From: an uncultured Lactobacillus sp.
GTDB lineage: Bacteria; Bacillota; Bacilli; Lactobacillales; Lactobacillaceae
DNA length: 6,454 nt
Direction of reading: 5' to 3'
Assembly: GCA_946409675.1 (NCBI GenBank)
Contig: CAMJXI010000064.1
Location: 1 to 6,454 of the forward strand
Positions 1 through 6,454 of this stretch are shown one piece after another. The position numbers and the translations under genes were made by a program. Within the stretch, counting starts at the first letter, position 1. Each line of letters opens with the position of its first letter. Below the pieces are notes generated by a model. It ran no database searches, had not been told where the DNA came from, and was given only the letters and a program-made list of their open reading frames with translations.

Positions 1-1931
1 TCACCAGGTTCTGAAGGTAAAGCAAACTTAACGCGCCGGCCACGGTCATAGGTCATGACACGAACACGACCATAGGTGTTACCAACAACGATTGGGTCCC
101 CAACATGTAAAGTACCTTGTTGCACGAGTAATGAGGCAACAGGTCCCTTACCCTTATCAAGACGAGCTTCGATAACAGTACCGATAGCTTTTTGATCAGG
201 ATTAGCCTTTAATTCGAGCACGTCGGCTTGTAAAAGAACCATTTGGAGTAATTCGTCGATGTTCGAACCTTGTTTAGCAGAAATCTTAACGAAGATGGTT
301 TCACCACCCCATTCTTCTGGTACAAGGCCGTATTCCATCAATTGTTCCATGACGTGGTTAGGATTTGCATCTGGCTTATCAATCTTGTTAACAGCGACGA
401 TTAATGGTGCACCGGCAGCTTTAGCATGGTTGATAGCTTCGATTGTTTGTGGCATTACACCATCGTCTGCAGCAACAACTAAGATGATGATATCGGTGAT
501 ATCAGCACCACGAGCACGCATGTTAGTAAATGCCGCATGTCCTGGGGTATCCAAGAAAGTAATCAAGCGGTCATCAAGCTTAACTTGGTAAGCACCGATA
601 TGTTGGGTGATACCGCCAGCTTCGCCTTCGGTAACATGTGAGTTACGAAGTTGATCAAGCAAGGTGGTCTTACCATGGTCAACGTGTCCCATGATGGTAA
701 CTACTGGTGGACGATTAACTTGGTTTTCAGTACTCTTGATTTCTTCTTCAAAGAAAGTATCGATATCAGAAATATCTTCTTCAATCTTTTCTTCTGCTTT
801 GATTCCGTAATCTTCAGCGACTAATTCAATCGTATCTTTATCAAGTGATTGGTTTTGGTTGATCATCACACCAAGCATGAAGAGTTTCTTCACGATTTCA
901 GCTGGTTCACGGTGAAGTAATTTACCTAGGTCTTGAGCGTTCATGCCTTCAGAGAAAATAAGTACTTCTGGCAATGGACGATCCTTACGTTGTGGCATTT
1001 CCTTCTTCTTAACAATGGTTTCACGTTTACGATTATTGTTGTTTTTACGTTTGCGTGACCAGTCTTGTTTTCTAAATGCAGGTTTATCAGAGTTACGGAA
1101 GTTCTTCTTCCGAGTTTCTGTAGCCGGTTTAGCTGCTGATGGAGCAGTTACTGGTGCAACATTTGGTCTAGTGTTGTTAGGTCTAGTATTTGGTCTTGCT
1201 TCGTTAGCAGGACGTGTTGTATTAGATTTTGAAGCACTAGTAGTAGGTTTATTAGTGTTAGGTTTGTTCGTCTTTGGACGAGCATTTGCAGGGCGTTGGC
1301 TGCGAGCTTCTTGTCTTTGCTTAGCTACACGTTCGTCTTCACGTTGCAATTCCTTGTATTGTTCCAAATGAGCGGCGGCATTAATTCTTGCTGGTACCTT
1401 TGGTTGATCGTTGTTGGGGCGGTTGCCACGATAATTGTTTTGGTTATTATTGCGGTTTTGTCCTTGACGATTTTGGTTGTTGTTGCGGTTTTGACCGTTT
1501 TGGTTGTTATTCCGGTTTTGGCCTTGACCATTTTGGTTGTTTCTTTGGTTGTTGTTATTGTTGTTGCGTGGGCGATTGCCTTGGATTTGTGTGTTTGTTT
1601 GCGGATGGCGCACAGACTTCGCACTAATCTTAATCTTAGCCTTTTCGCCAGGTTTTGCAGCAGCGATAGGTTTGTCAGTAGCAGGCTTAGCAGCTGGAGT
1701 AGTCTTTTGTGCTGGTTTTTCAACTTTAGTAGTTGCGGCTGCCTTTGATGCAGCAGGTTTCTTAGCAGGATTTTTCTTGCTCAAAGCCGTTTGCAATGCT
1801 TTTTCTTGTGTATCTTCAAGAGATGACATATGACTTTTGACATCAAAACCCAATTCTTTGGCTTTATCGACAACTACTTTGTTATCAACACCTAATTCTT
1901 TAGCTAACTCATAAATTCTTACTTTCGTCAT
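1..1931 (-). CDS. infB: Translation initiation factor IF2, 3'-truncated by the window edge
   Basis: This GTPase brings initiator fMet-tRNA to the 30S subunit and promotes 50S joining in the cytoplasm. The frame is open from an ATG at 1931-1929 to the window edge (643 codons plus 2 nt), so the end of the G domain and the C-terminal domains are missing. Seen in order: an N-terminal IF2_N-like domain (about residues 1-50); an Ala/Lys/Pro linker (about 55-110); an Asn/Gln/Arg/Gly tract (118-174); a basic Thr/Asn/Pro-rich linker (about 215-310); a second IF2_N-like domain (about 318-385); then the GTPase. Its motifs are G1 GHVDHGKT (415-422), G2 GGIT (439-442), G3 DTPGH (461-465), G4 NKID (515-518) and G5 SAK (551-553). 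The G1 position implies an N-terminal region well over 100 residues longer than that of the 716-residue B. subtilis IF2. The SD AAGGAG (1941-1946) lies inside the end of ylxQ, 9 nt before the ATG, and only 4 nt separate the two genes. Identification is certain. Confidence 0.98.
   Translation of the reverse strand, partial: MTKVRIYELAKELGVDNKVVVDKAKELGFDVKSHMSSLEDTQEKALQTALSKKNPAKKPAASKAAATTKVEKPAQKTTPAAKPATDKPIAAAKPGEKAKIKISAKSVRHPQTNTQIQGNRPRNNNNNNQRNNQNGQGQNRNNNQNGQNRNNNQNRQGQNRNNNQNNYRGNRPNNDQPKVPARINAAAHLEQYKELQREDERVAKQRQEARSQRPANARPKTNKPNTNKPTTSASKSNTTRPANEARPNTRPNNTRPNVAPVTAPSAAKPATETRKKNFRNSDKPAFRKQDWSRKRKNNNNRKRETIVKKKEMPQRKDRPLPEVLIFSEGMNAQDLGKLLHREPAEIVKKLFMLGVMINQNQSLDKDTIELVAEDYGIKAEEKIEEDISDIDTFFEEEIKSTENQVNRPPVVTIMGHVDHGKTTLLDQLRNSHVTEGEAGGITQHIGAYQVKLDDRLITFLDTPGHAAFTNMRARGADITDIIILVVAADDGVMPQTIEAINHAKAAGAPLIVAVNKIDKPDANPNHVMEQLMEYGLVPEEWGGETIFVKISAKQGSNIDELLQMVLLQADVLELKANPDQKAIGTVIEARLDKGKGPVASLLVQQGTLHVGDPIVVGNTYGRVRVMTYDRGRRVKFALPSEPG
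1410..1580 (-). repeat. Asn/Gln/Arg/Gly-rich low-complexity repeat tract in the IF2 linker
   Basis: This stretch encodes IF2 residues 118-174. By hand count, 39 of 57 residues are Asn or Gln, 9 are Arg and 6 are Gly, with no acidic residue. The unit QNRNNNQN occurs three times, at residues 138-145 (1497-1520), 147-154 (1470-1493) and 158-165 (1437-1460), with RQG or GQG-like spacers. The copies differ at synonymous third positions (CGG/CGC, AAC/AAT). The tract therefore looks like an older repeat kept at the protein level, not a fresh DNA slippage product. The segment is expected to be disordered and positively charged. On the plus strand it produces spurious open frames rich in Val, Leu, Phe, Cys and Gly. 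Confidence 0.9.
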
Positions 1932-1935
1932 CTAA

Positions 1936-2250
1936 TCACACTCCTTGATTAATTAATTTTAACAATGCTTTGGCAAACCCACGATCTGTCACGGCAAGTA
2001 TTTTCCGCTGCTTACCTATCGCCTGAGATAATTCCACGTCAGTCAATTCTTCAACCAACGTTAAATCATATTTGTTTGTCATGAATGTCAATTCTTTAAC
2101 AGTATTTTCACTCGCGTCTTGGGCCAAAAATACTAACTTTGCTTGTTCTTGTTTAATGCTACCTAAAACTAGATCATTACCGCTTGTAATTTTACCAGCT
2201 TTTTGGGCAAGTCCAAGTAAATTTAAAACTTTTTGTTTATTTTCGATCAA
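1936..2250 (-). CDS. ylxQ: YlxQ, L7Ae/L30e-family RNA-binding protein
   Basis: This is a 104-residue L7Ae-family protein, the usual size for YlxQ. Relatives in the family bind kink-turn RNA; the cellular role of YlxQ is not settled. Family signatures are LLGLAQKAGKITSGND (11-26), AKLVFLAQDASENT (37-50) and the C-terminal segment LSQAIGKQRKILAVTDRGFA (74-93), all close to B. subtilis YlxQ as I recall it. The start is TTG at 2250-2248. No in-frame ATG lies nearby, and a GGGGA element sits 6 nt upstream. The TTG overlaps the rnpM stop codon by 4 nt (TTGA), which suggests translational coupling. The gene ends in TGA (1938-1936), 4 nt before infB, and its last codons contain the infB SD sequence. 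The position between ylxR and infB is the classic Firmicutes order. Confidence 0.95.
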   Translation of the reverse strand: MIENKQKVLNLLGLAQKAGKITSGNDLVLGSIKQEQAKLVFLAQDASENTVKELTFMTNKYDLTLVEELTDVELSQAIGKQRKILAVTDRGFAKALLKLINQGV

Positions 2251-2546
2251 TGATTGTCCCCAAATAATTCTACACGCGCCTTTTTATGCTCAACATAGTT
2301 GAATAATTCTTCATAAAAATCTGCGGAAACCTTAGTCTTTAAGGCCTTTTCGATAACTTGATTTTTCTTAGCTTGTTCGATTACTTCAGGCAAAAGTGAA
2401 ACGTAAGCTCCGCGACCAGGTAATTTACCATTTGCATCAACGCTTAATTCGCCTTCCTTGTTTAAAACAATTCTAACTAATTCTTTTTTAGGGCGCATTT
2501 CGTTGGTTAACAAATCCTTGCGCATTGGAATTTTTCGTGTTTTCAA
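2247..2546 (-). CDS. rnpM: RnpM (YlxR, DUF448), RNase P modulator / RNA-binding protein
   Basis: This is a small basic RNA-binding protein of the YlxR/DUF448 family. The B. subtilis member was recently renamed RnpM because it binds RNase P RNA and modulates its activity. With the TTG at 2546-2544 it has 99 residues and begins MKTRKIPMRK, which matches the family N-terminus. The conserved NEMRPKKELVRI (15-26) and the GRGAY loop (44-48) are present. A longer reading from GTG at 2555-2553 would add three residues, but that GTG lies inside the SD AGGTGAG (2551-2557). I therefore prefer the TTG, which follows it at good spacing. The gene lies 12 bp after the nusA stop and overlaps ylxQ by 4 nt. 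Identification is firm; the start is probable. Confidence 0.95.
   Translation of the reverse strand: MKTRKIPMRKDLLTNEMRPKKELVRIVLNKEGELSVDANGKLPGRGAYVSLLPEVIEQAKKNQVIEKALKTKVSADFYEELFNYVEHKKARVELFGDNH
2257..2261 (-). promoter_or_regulatory. Ribosome-binding site of ylxQ
   Basis: The minus-strand reading is GGGGA, followed by 6 nt and then TTG. It lies inside the last codons of rnpM. It is a partial SD match, so efficient initiation probably relies on ribosomes finishing rnpM at the overlapping TGA. It supports the TTG at 2250 as the start. Confidence 0.6.
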
Positions 2547-2550
2547 AATT

Positions 2551-2557
2551 CTCACCT
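2551..2557 (-). promoter_or_regulatory. Ribosome-binding site of rnpM (decides the start codon)
   Basis: The minus strand reads AGGTGAG directly after the nusA stop codon. AGGTGA pairs with the anti-SD, with AGG 8 nt before the TTG at 2546. The in-frame GTG at 2555 lies inside this element and would have no SD of its own. This is why the TTG was chosen. Confidence 0.8.
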
Positions 2558-2558
2558 A

Positions 2559-3809
2559 CTATTCTTCAGTTGCTGTTACTTCGTCAGTATTTTCGTCTGA
2601 TTCTGCGGCAGCATTATCTTCTACGTCAGTATCGTCTGCAACTTCGTTTTCGTCATCGGCTTCTTCGACCACATCACCTGCATCGATATCTGCTTGACCT
2701 TCAGCAATTTCTTCATCAAGTTGGTTGTCGTAATTTTCATCAGCAACATCACTCGTATCGCTATCATCATCAACGAATTCAACTTCGGATTCTGGCTTAA
2801 TATCAATCTTGTAACCAGTAAGACGAGCAGCTAAACGAACGTTTTGTCCTTTTTTACCGATTGCAAGTGACAATTGATAGTCAGGCACAATCACAAGGCA
2901 ACTGTTGCTTTCTTCGTCAAATTGCACGGCGATTACTTCTGCTGGGTTCAAAGCGTTAGCAATGTAATCAGAAGGATCTTCTTCGTATTTCACGATATCC
3001 ATGTTTTCACCATGAAGTTCATTCACGATGTTTTGGACACGCGAACCACGAGGTCCAACACTAGTACCGATTGGATCGATATCAGGGTTGTCAGATTTAA
3101 CGGCAATCTTAGTCCGGTCGCCTGCTTCACGCGCGATTGAGACGATTTCAACAGTTCCATCATAAATTTCGGGAACTTCTTGTTCAAAAAGTCGTTTAAC
3201 TAAGTTAGGGCTAGTCCGTGAAACGTTGATTTGTGGTCCACGTGAATCCATACCGACATTTGTCACCAAGACTTTAACGCGATCTTGGGGATTGTAATGT
3301 TCGTTTGGCATTTGATCGTTCTTTGCCATGATTACGTCGATACGACCAATGTTGATGTAAACGTAACGGTTATCTTTTCTTTGAACAATTCCTGAAACAA
3401 CTTCATCAAGATATTGTTCATATTCACTGATGATGTTAGCACGTTCTGCTTCGCGAATCCGTTGCATGATTACTTGTTTAGCAGTTTGAGCGGCAATCCG
3501 GCCGAAATCCTTAGGTGTAACTTCAAAACGAATTTCATCACCTAATTCATAAGCTTTGTTGATTGCTAAAGCATCAGTCAAGCTCACTTCCAAACGGTCA
3601 TCTTGCACTTCTTCAACGACAGTCTTCACGGCACAGGCTTTGATGTTCCCCTTCTTTTCGTCAAATTTAACTTCAACGTTTTGTGCTTGACCGTAGTTTT
3701 TCTTGTAAGCTGCCACAAGTGCAGATTCAAGTGCTTCAATGATTACTTCTTTTTTGATTCCTTTTTCGCGTTCCAGTGAATCGAACGCTTCTAACATTTC
3801 CTTTGACAT
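2559..3809 (-). CDS. nusA: Transcription termination/antitermination factor NusA with a long acidic C-terminal tail
   Basis: NusA binds RNA polymerase and nascent RNA, promoting pausing and intrinsic termination. The protein has 416 residues. An RNAP-binding N-terminal domain covers about 1-125. An S1 domain covers about 135-190 (VVSGIVQRKDNRYVYINIG). KH1 has the GPRG loop at 252-255, and KH2 has the GKKG loop at 318-321 followed by QNVRLAARLTGYKIDI. After residue 339 comes a 77-residue tail with 36 Asp/Glu and no Lys, Arg or His. B. subtilis NusA is shorter (about 371 residues), and the E. coli AR1/AR2 repeats are not recognisable here. The ATG at 3809-3807 follows the SD TAGGAAGGT (3817-3825), which contains the rimP stop codon, so rimP and nusA translation are probably coupled. 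The rimP-nusA gap is 13 bp. The gene ends in TAG, 12 bp before rnpM. Identification is certain. Confidence 0.99.
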   Translation of the reverse strand: MSKEMLEAFDSLEREKGIKKEVIIEALESALVAAYKKNYGQAQNVEVKFDEKKGNIKACAVKTVVEEVQDDRLEVSLTDALAINKAYELGDEIRFEVTPKDFGRIAAQTAKQVIMQRIREAERANIISEYEQYLDEVVSGIVQRKDNRYVYINIGRIDVIMAKNDQMPNEHYNPQDRVKVLVTNVGMDSRGPQINVSRTSPNLVKRLFEQEVPEIYDGTVEIVSIAREAGDRTKIAVKSDNPDIDPIGTSVGPRGSRVQNIVNELHGENMDIVKYEEDPSDYIANALNPAEVIAVQFDEESNSCLVIVPDYQLSLAIGKKGQNVRLAARLTGYKIDIKPESEVEFVDDDSDTSDVADENYDNQLDEEIAEGQADIDAGDVVEEADDENEVADDTDVEDNAAAESDENTDEVTATEE

Positions 3810-3822
3810 TTTTTATACCTTC

Positions 3823-4296
3823 CTAAAATTCAATGGCAAATCGACTACTTGCGATATTCTCCCGGGGAATAACAATCTCTTTAGTTCTGGTTTTAACTTT
3901 AATTTGAATTTGAATTTCATCTTCGTCCATTTTTTGTAAAACGCCTTCGAAAATCTTTTGGCCATCAAGTTTTTGGTAAAGCTTGACGTGGATAAAGTTG
4001 TTTAAGGCTTTATCCCAATCGTTCTGGTTTTTCAAAGGACGCTCAAGGCCTGGTGATGAAACTTCGAGCAAATAAGCTACCGGAAAGGGATCTGGTTCAA
4101 GTGAATCTAAAGCTTCACTGATTAATTCACTAGTTGCTGCAATCTCTTCGATATCTATCCCGTTTTCTTTATCCAGGTAGATTCGCAGATAATAGCTTGA
4201 ACCTTCTTTTACATATTCAACGTCAACCAACTCCAAATTTCTTTCGTCGGCAATTGGTTGAACTAGGTCGTGAACAATCTTTTCTACTTCTGCCAA
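3823..4296 (-). CDS. rimP: Ribosome maturation factor RimP
   Basis: RimP assists late assembly of the 30S ribosomal subunit. From the TTG at 4296-4294 the product has 157 residues, the usual family length. The N-terminal alpha/beta domain includes [28 protein letters not shown] (15-42, only part of which is strictly conserved). The family hallmark [12 protein letters not shown] is at 77-88, followed by a small SH3-like C-terminal domain that ends in [17 protein letters not shown]. The frame stays open upstream to an ATG at 4341, but that would add 15 non-conserved residues encoded within a terminator-like hairpin. The TTG has a good SD, AAAGGGG (4303-4309), 6 nt upstream, so I chose it. RimP is the first gene of the operon. 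Its TAG stop lies within the nusA SD. Confidence 0.96.
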   Translation of the reverse strand: MAEVEKIVHDLVQPIADERNLELVDVEYVKEGSSYYLRIYLDKENGIDIEEIAATSELISEALDSLEPDPFPVAYLLEVSSPGLERPLKNQNDWDKALNNFIHVKLYQKLDGQKIFEGVLQKMDEDEIQIQIKVKTRTKEIVIPRENIASSRFAIEF

Positions 4297-4302
4297 AATT
4301 AG

Positions 4303-4309
4303 CCCCTTT
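4303..4309 (-). promoter_or_regulatory. Ribosome-binding site of rimP (decides the TTG start)
   Basis: The minus strand reads AAAGGGG, 6 nt before the TTG at 4296. It lies just downstream of the U-tract of the leader hairpin. The alternative ATG at 4341 has only a weak AAGG (about 4346-4349) close upstream and falls within the right part of the hairpin, so the TTG is preferred. Confidence 0.8.
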
Positions 4310-4313
4310 CTGC

Positions 4314-4343
4314 AATAAAAAGAGTGAGCATTTCTGCTCACTC
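4314..4343 (-). terminator. Intrinsic terminator / probable attenuator between polC and rimP
   Basis: Read on the minus strand, GAGTGAGCA (4343-4335) pairs perfectly over 9 bp with TGCTCACTC (4330-4322) around a GAAA tetraloop. TTTTTATT (4321-4314) follows. This is a textbook Rho-independent terminator with one A interrupting the distal part of the U-tract. It lies 18 nt before the rimP TTG and 76 nt after the polC stop. It can end polC transcripts. If the candidate promoter at 4365-4393 is real, it also sits in the rimP-nusA leader about 15 nt after the start point and would act as an attenuator. The structure is clear; the regulatory role is inferred. Confidence 0.85.
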
Positions 4344-4364
4344 GAACCTTAATTCATCTTAAAT

Positions 4365-4393
4365 ATAGTAGCACATAATAGCCGTAAGTGCAA
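4365..4393 (-). promoter_or_regulatory. Candidate sigma-A extended -10 promoter for the rimP-nusA-infB operon
   Basis: The minus strand shows a TTGCAC -35-like element (4393-4388), a 17-bp spacer and TACTAT as -10 (4370-4365). TG sits one base upstream of the -10 (TGC at 4373-4371), making an extended -10. The -35 matches only the TTG half of the consensus, and the -10 matches 4 of 6 positions. The expected start point is near 4358, giving a leader of about 60 nt. An overlapping TATTAT (4380-4375) is a closer -10 match but has no acceptable -35. Other promoters inside polC are possible. Confidence 0.5.
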
Positions 4394-4418
4394 ACAATAC
4401 GCTAAATATCCGTGTTTT

Positions 4419-6454
4419 CTAGAAGAGTGAAAGTTGATTTTCTTCAGGTAAATGATTAACCACCTGGTTGTCTTTCAAATATTCCATGATTGTCTTCGAA
4501 ATTTTACCACGATTGGCAAGGTCTTCTTGCGACAAGAACGGTTTCTCTTCACGAGCAGCGATGATTTGTTTTGCAACGTTATCACCCAGGCCAGGAATGG
4601 CGTTAAATGGTGCCAAAATTGTTTTGTCATCGACGATCGTAAAGTCTTTAGCATCAGAGAGGTTAACGTCGACCATCTTGATGTTAAAGCCCCGTTCAAG
4701 ACACTCGTTAGCTAGTTCAAGAACAGTTAAGCTGTTTTTTTCTTTGGTGCTGGCATCATTACCCTTATCGGTAATTTCTTTCATGGCAGCCTTGACAGAG
4801 GCCTTACCGCGGCTCATTGCAACCAGATTGAAATCGTCGGCACGGACACTAAAGTAAGCCGTGTAATACATGATTGGGTAATAAACCTTGAACCAAGCTA
4901 TCCGGAGTGCCATCAAAATGTAGGCTGTCGCATGGGCTTTAGGGAACATGTACTTAATCTTGAGACAAGAATCGATGTACCAATCGGGAATGTTCTCGTT
5001 GGCCTTCATAATCTCTTGCCACTCGTCTTTAATTCCCTTACCTTTACGGACACTTTCCATGATGCCAAAAGCCACTTCATCGTCAACACCCCAGTGAATC
5101 AAGTCCATCATGATGTTGTCCCGACAACCAATAACGTCTTTCAAAGTGACGACGCCTTGACTAATGAGCTCTTCGGCATTACCAAGCCAAACGTCGGTCC
5201 CATGTGAAAGCCCAGAAATCTGTAAGAGTTCTGAGAAGCTATCAGGGTTAGTTTCTTCAAGCATTCCGCGGACAAATTTGGTCCCAAATTCTGGGACCCC
5301 TAAGGTACCGGTTTTTGAGAAGATTTGATCTGGTGTGACTCCAAGTGATTCAGTGCCAGAGAAGAGTTTCATGACACCTGGATCATCGGTTGGAATTGAT
5401 TTTGGTTCAACCCCAGATAAATCTTGGAGCATTCTGATCATAGTCGGATCATCATGTCCTAAAATATCGAGTTTTAAGATATTATCGTGAATTGAATGGA
5501 AGTCAAAATGTGTGGTTTTCCAAGCAGCGTTTTGGTCATCGGCTGGATATTGAATCGGTGTGAAATCATAGATATCCAAGTCTTCAGGGACAACGATGAT
5601 GCCGGCCGGATGTTGTCCGGTCGTCCGCTTAACACCAGTCGTACCGGTAGCTAGACGATCTAGCTCGGCATTCTTTAGATGTAAGCCCATTTCTTCTTCG
5701 TAATGCTTCACGTAACCAAAAGCGGTTTTGTCGGCGACAGTCGCAATTGTACCGGCACGAAAAACGTGGTCTTCCCCAAACAAAACTTTGGTGTAGTTAT
5801 GGGCAACTGGTTGATAGTCCCCTGAGAAGTTTAGATCGATATCAGGGACTTTGTTCCCGGTAAAGCCTAAGAAAGTTGCAAACGGAATATCATGGCCGTC
5901 TTTGACTAAGTCTGTTTGACAGTTGGGACATTTTTTATCGGGTAAATCAAAACCGGAACCATACTCACCTTTGGTAAAGAATTCGGAGTACTTACAGTTA
6001 GGACAACGATAATGCGGTGGTAATGGGTTAACCTCAGTGATACCAGTCATGGTGGCCACTAAACTAGAGCCAACAGAACCACGGGAACCAACCAAGTAAC
6101 CATCTTTGTTAGATTTATAAACGAGTTTTTGGGAAATCAGGTAGATAACGCTAAAACCGTTTTTGATGATTGAATGTAACTCTAGGTCTAAACGATCAGC
6201 GACAATCTTAGGCAGTTCTTCACCGTATAACTCATGTGCCTTGTTTTTGGTCAGGCGTTGAATATCGTCTTCAGCCCCAGGCATATCAGGGGTATAAAGC
6301 TTGCCTTTAACGGGCACGACATTGTCGGTTGAGTCAGCAATCAAATTAGGATTGTCGATCACAATCTTTTGCCGCGTGTTTTCGGGCAAGAAACTAAAGG
6401 AATCGAGCATTTCTTGGGTGGTGCGGAAATAGAGTTCGGGTAATTTTTGGCGTC
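4419..6454 (-). CDS. polC: DNA polymerase III alpha subunit PolC, C-terminal part (5' end outside the window)
   Basis: PolC is the replicative DNA polymerase of low-GC Gram-positives. The window holds the last 677 codons plus a stop. The frame runs open to the edge (beginning [15 protein letters not shown]), so the ATG at 6410 is internal. The N-terminal OB and exonuclease domains lie outside. Seen here, by codon position: a four-Cys zinc-binding module, CPNC (6005-5994) and CPNC (5930-5919); the palm motif [12 protein letters not shown] with the paired catalytic Asp codons at 5843-5841 and 5837-5835; the fingers segment [27 protein letters not shown], which by family knowledge carries the third catalytic Asp; and helix-hairpin-helix-like [15 protein letters not shown] near the C-terminus. 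The last five residues, QLSLF (4436-4422), match the beta-clamp-binding pentapeptide. The gene ends in TAG 76 nt before the hairpin and is probably transcribed separately from rimP. Confidence 0.99.
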   Translation of the reverse strand, partial: RQKLPELYFRTTQEMLDSFSFLPENTRQKIVIDNPNLIADSTDNVVPVKGKLYTPDMPGAEDDIQRLTKNKAHELYGEELPKIVADRLDLELHSIIKNGFSVIYLISQKLVYKSNKDGYLVGSRGSVGSSLVATMTGITEVNPLPPHYRCPNCKYSEFFTKGEYGSGFDLPDKKCPNCQTDLVKDGHDIPFATFLGFTGNKVPDIDLNFSGDYQPVAHNYTKVLFGEDHVFRAGTIATVADKTAFGYVKHYEEEMGLHLKNAELDRLATGTTGVKRTTGQHPAGIIVVPEDLDIYDFTPIQYPADDQNAAWKTTHFDFHSIHDNILKLDILGHDDPTMIRMLQDLSGVEPKSIPTDDPGVMKLFSGTESLGVTPDQIFSKTGTLGVPEFGTKFVRGMLEETNPDSFSELLQISGLSHGTDVWLGNAEELISQGVVTLKDVIGCRDNIMMDLIHWGVDDEVAFGIMESVRKGKGIKDEWQEIMKANENIPDWYIDSCLKIKYMFPKAHATAYILMALRIAWFKVYYPIMYYTAYFSVRADDFNLVAMSRGKASVKAAMKEITDKGNDASTKEKNSLTVLELANECLERGFNIKMVDVNLSDAKDFTIVDDKTILAPFNAIPGLGDNVAKQIIAAREEKPFLSQEDLANRGKISKTIMEYLKDNQVVNHLPEENQLSLF

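Larger units (their letters stand above)
4297..4418 (-). other. Intergenic leader region polC-rimP
   Basis: This 122-bp gap is the only sizeable non-coding stretch in the window. It contains the candidate promoter, the hairpin with its U-tract and the rimP SD. I see no tRNA; in E. coli the equivalent operon begins with metY, which is absent here. I also see no T-box motif and no recognisable riboswitch. An imperfect inverted repeat (4379-4386 against 4398-4404, with one bulged base) flanks the -35 element. Confidence 0.8.

Noticed and set aside
996..998. Possible internal ATG start in infB (IF2 codon 312) giving a shorter IF2 isoform
   Set aside because: Shorter IF2 isoforms from internal starts are known in other bacteria. 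Here the AAGGA upstream is only one or two bases from the ATG, too close for a normal SD, so there is no positive evidence.
943..1371. Plus-strand 142-codon frame with a Leu/Val/Gly-rich pattern opposite infB
   Set aside because: It is an antisense shadow of the basic Thr/Asn/Pro linker of IF2, with no independent support.
1325..1723. Minus-strand 132-codon frame nested in infB, rich in Lys, Thr and Ile
   Set aside because: It is a shifted reading of the same repeat region. The Thr/Lys composition comes from the AAC/CAA codons, and there is no recognisable domain or RBS.
1296..1748. Plus-strand 150-codon open frame encoding a hydrophobic, membrane-like protein opposite infB
   Set aside because: It is the antisense reading of the Asn/Gln-rich linker codons, which read as Val, Leu and Ile in this frame. 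No convincing SD or family resemblance was seen, and the real infB frame on the other strand is certain.
2553..2555. GTG start for rnpM
   Set aside because: The GTG lies inside the AGGTGAG SD and has no SD of its own. The TTG three codons later gives the conserved N-terminus.
4297..4341. Upstream ATG that would extend RimP by 15 residues
   Set aside because: The extension is encoded across the terminator hairpin and its U-tract, is not family-like, and bypasses the well-spaced SD before the TTG at 4296.
4297..4418. T-box, metY-like tRNA or riboswitch in the polC-rimP gap
   Set aside because: No T-box consensus, cloverleaf or conserved aptamer core was seen. The only clear structure is the single terminator-type hairpin.
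1..6454. Possible novel defence, mobile or biosynthetic system
   Set aside because: Every long frame is accounted for by conserved housekeeping genes in a standard order. There are no direct-repeat arrays, transposase or integrase motifs, and no foreign-looking cassette.

Overview
This window is a stretch of the core information-processing region of a low-GC Gram-positive bacterium. It is most likely a lactobacillus or a close relative in the Lactobacillales. The evidence is a PolC-type replicative polymerase (a Firmicutes hallmark) next to rimP-nusA-rnpM(ylxR)-ylxQ-infB, an AT-leaning composition, strong Shine-Dalgarno (SD) sequences, frequent TTG starts, and a very long, Asn/Gln-rich linker in IF2. 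The species cannot be fixed from the sequence alone.

All genes are on the minus strand, so the transcriptional order runs from high to low coordinates. From 6454 to 4419 is the C-terminal half of polC, whose 5' part lies outside the window. From 4418 to 4297 is a 122-bp non-coding gap. It holds a candidate extended -10 promoter (4365-4393) and a strong hairpin with a U-tract (about 4314-4343) just ahead of the rimP ribosome-binding site. Then comes a compact operon: rimP (TTG start, 4296-3823), nusA (3809-2559), rnpM/ylxR (TTG start, 2546-2247), ylxQ (TTG start, 2250-1936) and infB (1931 to beyond position 1). Gaps in the operon are 13 bp, 12 bp, a 4-bp overlap and 4 bp.

The operon couples ribosome maturation (RimP, 30S), transcription elongation and termination (NusA), RNA-binding and RNA-processing proteins (RnpM acting on RNase P; YlxQ, an L7Ae-like protein) and translation initiation (IF2). 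The hairpin in front of rimP is well placed to let NusA limit its own synthesis by attenuation, as is known for the equivalent Bacillus subtilis operon.

I see no mobile element, CRISPR array, tRNA or rRNA, phage gene or unknown gene cassette. No previously undescribed system is evident. The points worth a second look are the leader attenuator, a long acidic tail on NusA, an Asn/Gln/Arg/Gly repeat tract in the IF2 linker, and the run of TTG starts.
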